Shown here one piece after another: positions 46,901 to 57,800 of a stretch of DNA of 64,000 bases. The stretch is from the NCBI GenBank assembly GCA_029718625.1, contig CM056376.1:118281906-118345905 (forward strand), written 5' to 3'. The notes beneath the pieces are model-generated. The model ran no database searches. It saw only the letters and a program-made list of their open reading frames with translations, and was not told the DNA's origin. The position numbers and the translations under genes are program-made. Each line of letters starts with the position of its first letter. The stretch's first letter is position 1. The stretch comes from Synaphobranchus kaupii. Lineage: Eukaryota > Chordata > Actinopteri > Anguilliformes > Synaphobranchidae.

Positions 46901-49900
46901 CCGACTTTTAACATGCACTTCTACGCTGGTGTAGTCTTCTCTTTATGGTTGTCTTTAACACAGCTATTCCTACATCCTGGAGAGTGATCATGATCTGCTC
47001 AACAGTTGAAAAGGGATATTTCTTCACAACTGAAAGTATTCTTCGGTCATCCACTACAGCGGTCGCCCATGGCCTACCAGTTTGTTTGCTATTGCTGAGC
47101 TTGACAGTGCGTTCTTGCTTCTTAACAATCCACCAGTTACCAATCAACAGTTACAACGTAACAGTTGATTCTGACACACCCAATGTTTCGGCTGTCTCCG
47201 ATTGATTTATTCAGATTTTTCCAGCCCATGATAGCCTGCTTTACTGCCATTGACACTTCTCCGGTCCTCATGTTGAGAGCAACAGCAACATACTCCAATT
47301 GCTAAAGCCACACCTAGAATCAAATCTAGACCCTTTGTCAGCGTTCTTGTGCATAAACGAATGATGTAAAGAAACACAGCTGGCCAAGAAACAGCTGAGC
47401 AGCCAATTGTCCACTTACTTTTACTCCTGTAAAATGTATAAAAAGGCCTGCAATTCCTACAGGGATCACTTCATATGGATGTAAATACCCTCCGATTAAA
47501 GCTGTGCTGGAGTACAGAGCCAAAACAACAAAAACTGTGTCACTGTCCCCATGGGCGATGTTTTTACATATACAGTGTATTTATCTCACCCTTTCAACAT
47601 ATGCAAGAGGTCTAAAGGTACACAAACAGACTAAATAAACATAATAATTACACAATGACCTCTGGAAGCTTGGCAGAGGTCAAAGGTCAAAGGTCAGAGC
47701 TCAAAAGGAGGTGAAAGTCATTGTACCTCAGTGGGAAAAGAGTCTGACAGAGTGACAGACCCCCCCACTCTAAACTGGACAGCCTCTATCAGCGGCATGT
47801 GTTCTGTTCTAATGCGATGTTCAGCGGATGCATGTCTGGAGATCCTCTACATTCCTCTAATCTCTAATGTTTCTCAGCCAACGTTTGCATCATCAGTTTT
47901 GGCTCTGACATGAGGAGGTTCACAGCACAGCTCCTTCACTGTGAAAGGCACCCCAGGTCGCATGCCTGTCTTGCTTTCTAAAGCCCCATGCGCACACAAA
48001 GAAGGAAGGACTCACAGAGCTGACTCATACTGCCCCACAGGCCACAGTCACAGGCTGCCATTTAAACTCACTCTGCTGAGGGACACGGCGTGAATGTGGA
48101 TGCTCATGTGGAAAATATTACTCACACACACGCTTTTGTAATAATGCACAAGCATAAAATAGATCGCTTATCTGAGCTATTACACGTGGTCCTAGCTAAT
48201 GCATGTACAGTCCGTGTGCATGCTGTAATGGTTTTGAAAACAAACGGAGATGCAATGTATTATTACTATTATTAACTGAAGAGGAAGGATGTAGAGGCAG
48301 AAACACTGTATCTCTGGCCATCAAATTCAACGTTCTCCATTCATTAATATGTCTTATGTCACACAGGAAGCTTTATATGATTAAAGCTGAAATGATACAC
48401 TAATATGAAAGCTGAAGAATTAGAGCAGAAACAGAATACTGAGACAGGTCTGGACACAAGCAGGCTTTAAAATGGCTGAATATGTTAAACCCATCACCTG
48501 TATGTTAGATTTCACAGCCATGTGACAGACACCCCGGGCGGTGGGCTACTGACCGAGGACATACAGAGAAAGAAGAGCCACAGAAGACAGTTAACGCTAA
48601 AGAGAGAGAGGCAGGGACTTACATACAGAGACAGAACAGCCACAGAAGACAGTCAGCGCTAAAGAGAGAGGCAGGGACTTACATACAGAGACAGAACAGC
48701 CACAGAAGACAGTCAGCGCTACAGAGAGAGGCAGGGACTTACATATAGAGACAGAACAGCCACAGAAGACAGTCAGCGCTAAATAGAGAGAGGCAGGGAC
48801 TTACATAATGACAGAACAGCCACAGAAGACAGTCAGCGCTAAAGAGAAAGGCAGGGACTTACATACAGAGACAGAACAGCCACAGAAGACAGTCAGCGCT
48901 ACAGAGAGAGGCAGGGACTTACATATAGAGACAGAACAGCCACAGAAGACAGTCAGCACTAAAGAGAGAGGCAGGGACTTACGGAAGTACTTCAGGGTCT
49001 CCTCGATCTGTTCGGTAGTGAGGTCGATGTTGGTGTCGGGCGAGATGAGCGGCGTGTGCAGCCAGTCGTCGTGGTCATACCCGTAAATGGTGTCTGCTCT
49101 CAGCTTGTAGTGGGGCAGCTGCTCCTCCAAAAGACTGATGATTTCCACCTCTGGGAGATCAGTACTGTTACACACATCTGCAGGGAGAGAGATCTATACT
49201 GTTACATCCGTGGGAGAGATCAGCACTGTTACACACATCTGCAGGGAGAGATCTATACTGTTACATCCGTGGGAGAGATCAGCACTGTTACACACATCTG
49301 CAGAAAGAGAGAGACCTGTACTGTCACATGTGGGGGAGATCAGTACTGTTACACACATCTGCAGGGAGAAAGAGACCTATACTGTCACATGGGAGAGATC
49401 AGTACTGTTACACACATCTGCAGGGAGAAAGAGACCTATACTGTCACATGTGGGGGAGATCAGTACTGTTACACACATCTGCAGGGAGAAAGAGACCTAT
49501 ACTGTCACATGTGGGAGAGATCAGTACTGTTACACACATCTACACGGAGAAAGATCTATACTGTTACTTATGTGGGAGAGATCAGTACTGTCACACACAT
49601 CTGCAGAAAGAGAGAGACCTGTACTGTCACATGTGGGAGAGATCAGTACTGTTACACACATCTGCAGAAAGAGAGAGACCTGTACTGTCACATGTGGGAG
49701 AGATCAGTACTGTTACACACATCTGCAGGGAGAAAGATCTATACTGTTACTTATGTGGGAGAGATCAGTACTGTCACACACATCTGCAGAAAGAGAGAGA
49801 CCTGTACTGTCACATGTGGGAGAGATCAGTACTGTTACACACATCTACACGGAGAAAGATCTATACTGTTACTTATGTGGGAGAGATCAGTACTGTCACA

Positions 49901-52900
49901 CACATCTGCAGAAAGAGAGAGACCTGTACTGTCACATGTGGGAGAGATCAGTACTGTTACACACATCTACACGGAGAAAGATCTATACTGTTACTTATGT
50001 GGGAGAGATCAGTACTGTCACACACATCTGCAGAAAGAGAGAGACCTGTACTGTCACATGTGGGAGAGATCAGTACTGTTACACACATCTGCAGGGAGAA
50101 AGAGACCTATACTGTCACATGTGGGAGAGATCAGTACTGTTACACACATCTACACGGAGAGAGACCTTTATCATCACGTCTGTGGGAGAGACTATTACTG
50201 TTACACTCATCTGCAGGAAGAAAGATCTTTACTGTTACATCTGTGAAGAAAAGTGATCTGTACTGTTACATCTGCATCCAAATGAGTTAAATCTGATTTA
50301 TAGTGACTGGAAAAAGGGAAAACAAAATTTTTTTAAAGCAAAAAAAAACAAAAAACCCTCCATATGAATAAAGCTGACGTGCTAAAAGGCTGGTTTCTGT
50401 CACTGTTTGCTGCCATTTTTCAGACTGGCGCAGTAAGACCTCTTGTGGCATGTTGAGGAATTACTCTTTACCCAGACACAGGAAACACTAAGGCATCAGA
50501 CTTTGTATGGTTAGCACTTCATCATAGCACTTCCAGAGAAGGGACATTCTGGTAATGTGAAACTGTTCTGTTTAAAGCTATACAACCAGACAGGGGAGTA
50601 ATCTGAATAAGGAGATGAAAACCTGAATATTAGTATAAAGCTATACAGCCAGGTAGGTGAGTAAGTTGGCTCCCTAATTTATCAATCCATTACTCAAAAA
50701 CCCCTCCAAGTACATAAAATAATCTTGAAGGCTGTTAGTGATGTTACCAAAGCCAGCCCTGCAAAATACATGCTTCAGTAGACTTCTCTTTTAGCAGAAT
50801 TTTACTGATGGGATGGGGATAAGTGCTGATCTGTGAAAACACTGGCATAATCTCGGAAAACAAGGTTTTGTTGGCACGGTAACAGAGCTTTATCCTCATA
50901 AATAAAGTCAGTATAGGACTGCAAAAGAGCCGCATGTCTGAGAGAGTAGTTCTGTTCAAAACAGCACAAACAGTGACCAATGCAGACCTAAAGCAACACA
51001 GACATTCCTAAAGCCGGTAAAGAATAGCCTAAAGTCACAGTGACAAGCATACCGCCAAATTAATGGACACAGTGAGTGGGAGAAGCCTAAAATCAGACAA
51101 AAGATAAACAAAATGGCTACGCGTGAATCGGTGACAGCTTAGTTATACAAATTCTTTCCTGAAGCTAGTAAGCTATCTAGCTAGTTACAATTAAAATGAA
51201 CATGGGTTCTATTACTGAGCTAACTAGCTTATTCTGTTACTTTCTGTTGTATATTGTAGCACTGCTAGCTAGCTAACATTTACTTTCACATGCTAAAGAA
51301 ATGGAAATGCTGGACCAAGCTACATAGTCAGATACATGTCCATCTGATGGATATGTATAAGCGCATATACGATACATATACAAGTCACAGATAGCCGGTT
51401 TGCCAGCTACTTCATGCTAAGGAAGCATCATTTCAGGCAACATTGTTGCATGAGGTGGAAATTTTCATGGAAAAAAAGAAGAAGACAAGATCAAAGGCCA
51501 ACATATTTTAACACGCATCAGTCATTCCAACAGAAGTGCAGTTGATATGGATAAATTACAAGGTTACCGAGTCCATTTGGAGGACAGACTATAAAGCAGC
51601 TTTCTACGACTAAGTTATCTATAAGAGGCAGTTGTAAAATTTACTGTAGTTGAAGAAAAGCAAAGGCATAGTACCGTAATAGTGACACATTAAATCCTCT
51701 CCTATTCTGAGCTCATATAATGTTTCTGCACTCAGTAAACCTTAACAACATGGGAGATACAGCTCTCTATAACCACACAGCTCCATGCCTCTGGAGTTAA
51801 ATCAATGCCTGTCAACCCTCTTCACGTCACATTTGCTATACACACATACTCTGTTTTTAATTCCCTGTTCATTTGTGTGATATCCTGTTTGTCCCGTTTC
51901 AGTCATATGCTGCACAGTACAGGAATAATGCTCAATAAATCACATTTCCTGCTTTTATGGTTTTCCTCACACTCTCTCTGCTTTGTTTGCTATAGTGTGT
52001 TATGAAGGACTGCTCGTGAATGTTGTTTTGACAAATACTGGCCTCAAAATACAAATTTTGCTAAGTTACATAACATCGCCTTCTTTAAAAACATGATGAG
52101 AAAGTCTTGCTTATTATAATCAAGCACACACACACATAATTAATATATTGAAAGAAAGAAGGACAGTGTCTCAAGACTCCGGGGTAATGTCTACACGCAT
52201 AACCGTTCAGTAACAGTTGCTGAGTGTTAAGTGCTGATTATCTGCAGACCAACTGTATTTATAGGTGCATTTCTAACAGCCACCGTTGGCTATGGTCCTC
52301 TGTCCTTCCTCTCTCCTCTACCTCACTGGCATTTTCACACAATATAACCCCTCCCCTGGCTTCACAGAGAGTGACCCCAGAACAGATTCAACCTTGAGGA
52401 AGAGCCAATGGCCATGTTTAACAAATATATACACCATCAAAATATAAGAATAAACACACAGACAGCCAGTCAAACAATGCCCATGCTATACTGTAAACTC
52501 CATGTGATGCATGTGCATCTACAATAGTGTAAAGAATCAGTTCAGTTCCAAGCAAGTTTCTTTTCAACAGCCTTCTGTAAAGGAAACTGTCACCACTCCC
52601 AAACAGTTCCCAGAAAAAGTATTAATTTCGATAAAATTTGTGCTTTTAAATGGTTTCTTTTAAATTAAGCTGTTAAATGTTCCAGCATTACACTACACAC
52701 TTCAGTGGGGTTGTGGCTTACAAGTGAAATTTTCAGCGGCATACATTGTGACCTTTAATCCAAATATACTAAAGGTCAAAATATGTCCCAGTGCTAAATA
52801 ACCAGGCAAGGGCAAGTGCGATGGGGCGCACTGACCTCCAGCTACACCATGTCCAAAAACAAGCCTCACATACTAACTAGCTCAAAGTCAGTGTCGAGTA

Positions 52901-54844
52901 CTTACTCATGGTGCCGCTGCCTCAAGTCGCCGGCAGTTACATTTCCCACTGCGCACCAGGAAAGGGCAGATAGAGAGCGAGAGTGAGCGCGAGAGAGAGA
53001 GAAAGACAGGGGGACGCGAGACCACGGCCACACCGCCCGCCAACTGCACATACCAGCGCTCACAGTCACATGGGCGGGAGCTTCCTAACTATACATAGAC
53101 TCATTACCGCCAGGCCGACGGGCTGCCAATGCTGGACCGCTCATTGTCCTCTGAGCTGTGGGCCGGGGGATGGGGAGGGGGAGAGGGGGAGGGGCCAGGG
53201 GCCAGGGGAAAGAGGGGGCAAGGGGGAGGACCTTCAAATACAGGAGAGATAAAGTTGGCCCGCCGCCTCAGCCCTTGATTACTTGTCTGAAGTCCACTTT
53301 GGGAGAGGAAGACGTTAGAATTTGGAAGTAAATCAATTCCTACTGCAAAAGGTCTATAGGTATTTACCCCAAGTCTTTTTTTAATGAATAGCAGAAAGCC
53401 TAGCTAAGTGGCATTAAGGTGTAAAAACCGTGTTGCCTTTTGCAAGCAGCAAATTGTACTTTAATGTGGTCAGGTAATATTGTAGTTCCTGACAATAAAT
53501 CAGTACAGTAGAGGACTCTTATCCCTTTTCACATTCAGTTAGCCGTTACGTCACCATATCCAACGAATGCAGTTATGACTGCGCTGGGCTTATTTCTGCT
53601 ACTGTCGGGAAATGGCATTGGACAACGTACATAACTGCCATTGTAAATGACAACACTACCTGTACACTACCGAGCTTCCTGGGTGAGAAAAGGTTCATCC
53701 TGTAAATAAGTAACTAAGCAACAAAAGAGAAAGAAACTGGCAGTTTAACATGAGCACAAGAGAAGAGAGAAACAACAGCTGGGACATCTCTCACCCCGCC
53801 CTCAGGCTTTACAAATAAGAGGCTTCTACTCAACATGGCCGCCAATAGAAAGACAACAGTAGAGACACGCCGCAAAGTGGAGCGTCTGCCGCTTCTCTCA
53901 ATGTAAATAATTAGAAAGCATTTTCAATTCCACATTGCTGCGTAGCTCAGAGAAAACGGGTCACTTCCTCTCATCAAAAGTACACGAGCTGCCAAAATGA
54001 GCGCCGAACGCACCAAACCAGCAAAAGTGTCATTCTACACGTCACCCACGTTCGGGAGAGGCGGCGCGATAACCTATACGCTGTGCATTTCTACTGGGAG
54101 GGATCCAGTTGGCTGGAGACTGGGGCAGCTGCCAGGCTTAAATGCTGAGCCCATTCCTCCACCCCTCCCTGCGCAAGCCGAGACATGCCTTCAGTCCTCC
54201 AGACGTGCTCCGTGGACGAAAGCTTCCGTCAGAACCACCAGGAAAACCAGCAGAACGGAGCCAGGCTGGCGGTTTTACACAGTTCGGGTCCCACAGCTTC
54301 TTCTGTGTTTCCGTCGGCTGGAGCTCTCACTCTTTCCCTCTGTTCGGCGTCAGGCCTGACGACAGGCCTTTTAACCTGACGGAAAAACAGCTCCTCAACG
54401 CCATGGCAACCGAGGCCTGCCTGAACACTTTGTCCTGGTTCAGCCCAGGAAAAGAATCACAGAAATGTGTGAATACTTTAGGAAATGAATCAAGTCCTCA
54501 ATGGGGCTACAAGACTTAATGGAGGAGAGTGACCAAGTGTTTCAGTGAAGAACCAATGTCACCATTAGCAACAATACACACAATACCACACTGGGGCGTG
54601 TTGCTTTAATAAAGGATCGAGGCTATCCATACAGGATTTTATAGATGAGAGTAAAGAAAAATGCCTGGGAATAATGTACAAAGCAATCAGCTGCAAACAC
54701 CTTCAGATGTACTGTTCTGAGGTTGAAAGAAGATAATTTGGATTGTGTCAATGTGCAGCATAAAGAACTGGACTAAGCAGCATTTCACTCAGGACTTTAA
54801 GCATGTCAGTAAACGGTAGCGCACACCACACACACACACACACA

Positions 54845-54882
<38 letters not shown>

Positions 54883-57800
54883 TAACAAATCTATACTTCA
54901 GCCTTGAAAATAATTCCTATAAAGTTAAAAACCATACTTGGGTCAGCAGTACACAATGACAGCTCAGCCACACTTTACAACACACAATAAAGTCCAGCTT
55001 GTGACAACATTCTCCATTCTAAATAAACCATTTCAGTTGGAGAAGGTTAATCATTGATGAGAAATGGGTCGACAGAATCCAGGTGTGACTTGGTTTGTGA
55101 ATGTGATGTTAATGTTAAATTATGAATCCCTCATAAGAATTCCAAAAAATATTTGTTCAAATAAACTGCACAAAAATAGCTGAAGACTCATCATACACAT
55201 TTTTCTTCTTAAAGGGTAAGTACACCCTAGATCACTTTTTTTTTTCGCTGTAAACTTGTTTGTATACCTACCTTATAATGAAACTTATTCTAAACTTATT
55301 ATTATTGCTGAATCCTGATTCATATTTCATGTGGAATGTCTAGTTTGACAGTTTGATCCGAGTTATACGAAATCATTTGTACAATGTACGTTCATTTATG
55401 CAAATGACGATGTACACAGCTCCTCTGCCCCCACCCCTCTCCCACGCTCACCCCACAAAGTATTTTTCAAAATTTTGTAGTAGGCGGAGACAGGCTGAGA
55501 CAGTGGGTGTACTTACTCTTTAATAATTCATAATTTGTACATCCAAAACTTTTAGTCTTTGCAGTTTCACCTCCAGTCCACTAGATGGTGCCACATGTCC
55601 ATGTACCTGATACTATGGGTTTTACTCCTTGTATCCTCTCCTTGCTCCTTAGCTCCGCCCAACGGAGGACGCGAGGAAAGGATGCAAGGATCAGATACGA
55701 GGGTGGAGGAAATGAGGCAACATGTATTAGGCAAATGAAACGTCCCTGCTCAATCAAGCGTCATCGTCATATTATGCTCACGTGCTTAACTATAATGCTT
55801 TTTAGCTTATTTTTTCGTGAATAAATGGTGCTTTTGTTAGTTATAAAGAATAAGTGTCATTATGGATTAGCGCTTTTTAATAAATGGAAAGGAACTGTAA
55901 AATTGCATTTGTGTAGGGGTGTGCCAGCGATGTGGCAGATGTGGAGAGTGGTGGATAATTTATACGTCACGTGTTCTGAGAAAAGGCTTCCGCAAAGGCT
56001 ACACTTGTGCTTCCTCACGGAAGAATCCTCCAGGAGCCTCGTCGTTCGCCACTCCTCGCTCCTCCGAGGAGCATTTAGCGGTTTGGAATGTCCTTAAAGA
56101 TGGCGAACCTCGATCGATTTCCGGTTCAGGCGAGGACCGAGGAGAAGAGGGCGGATAAAATAAGTGATTGGAATCGACCCAATGTAAAAAACCTTCAGAG
56201 AGAAGTGAAGAAGGTGCTCATGAGCCTACATGAGCCTTATTACTTCATAGGGTCTTCCAGATGTAGGTGAGTTTTTGTCTAGTATCTTAAGTCTACCAAA
56301 TAATTTTAATATAGTATATCGTGACAACCAGAAAAAAAACATTGTTCCTTTATACAGCAAATAACAAAAGCACACTACGAAGACTCCAATGAGTGCTTTA
56401 TGTTTAGTCATTTAAAAGAATCTACATAACCCTACAGTGTACGTCAGCACTCAGCAACAAATCTGCGTTCAGGAACAATAAGTCTACAACCAAGAGAAAA
56501 CAGCCATGCTCTGAGGAAGTGCTGATGAGGTGGTTACTAATGGCAAAGGACATTCATAAATGCATAAACTAAAGATCTGTTTCACTTTGGATTGCAATAA
56601 GATTTCTGAGTTTTATATGATGCCAAATCACTACTAACGGACACTGTTGTTAAATGCATTTTATATGAGTGGTATAAGTTTCGACGCCCTCTGTGAGGCA
56701 ACAGTCCACCAGCAGGGGGCAGTACTGGCTCACAGCAGACCCCAATCAGTCCTTGAGTGCCCTTGAGCACTCTCCTCTCCAGAGTCAGGAGGAAGTGGTA
56801 GTGTACTGTCAGGCCTCTACAGCAGCATATGACAAAGCACTTAACACACTTCCTGTGGCTCCTCCCACTGAAACAAACACACACCCACCCACACAAATGC
56901 GGAATATAATTGTCTCATACGCATATTTGAAATATGTTATACGTTAAATATACAGGACTGTCATATAGAAACCTTTTTGTATTTCAGGCGTGCATTTCAG
57001 AATACATTCACATATAATTTAAGCGGCAACTTAATGTGGAGTACGTAAGAGAACATACATATGGAGAACATACCAAACCTTTTCCACATTTACAGTCGCG
57101 TACAGTACTGTACAGAACAGAGTAATGATTGCAATTAGTGTGTGTTTGAGCTACATGCGAAAATGTAACTAACTTTAAAAATAGCTTTGAAGCCATAGAA
57201 AATATCTGTATTAAATAGTATTACGTATTTATAAAAAAGTATTGACAAATTCTTTTGAGAAAGTATTTACATCCTCCCAATATAACACATCACTCTAGCA
57301 ATGTATATGATAATTCTAATACAAATACTTAAATTGTTTGACACACATATGACACATAGATGCTCACACATAGATGCACACACACACTCACACAGCCAAA
57401 AACAGATATGCACCTACACATGTACACGTCAAACACACTCAGATTCACTCACACTCTTGCGCACACACACACAAGCACGTGCGCACAAACACATGTGCCA
57501 GTCAGTTATCTTTCTCAGGCCTTCACGAGCGAAAGCAAGAGAGACAGGATTGATAAGTCTCTATGAGCCATAAAGCAGGGCATTTATAGCAACACAGATT
57601 AAACAAAGCTGTAAATTTGTTTTACGATTTCCATTATCTTCGCACCCTCAAGTTGAAATAAAAAAAAAAGCTGTATGGCACTTCCTTTGATTGAGCCGGA
57701 ACATAGACGTTGACTCAACAATGACTCAAACCGCAGAACTTTATCTTCGAGAAAGCAAGGTTTTTTGTCCGTACTTTAACATTTTTTTCTGACGCAACCT

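Noticed and set aside
48585..50262. CRISPR-like array (regular repeats)
   Set aside because: There are no unique spacers between repeats. Whole units are near identical, and the context is a vertebrate gene.
49056..50290. Three overlapping 320-396 codon frames with ERSVLLHTSAGR-type repeats
   Set aside because: They are the same tandem repeat read in all three plus-strand phases, possible because the period of about 61 bases shifts the phase each unit and no phase contains a stop. They lie antisense to trak1 and match no protein family.
53997..54519. 120-125 codon overlapping plus-strand frames
   Set aside because: Two phases are open over the same GC-rich bases, with no recognisable domain, in an intron of a minus-strand gene.
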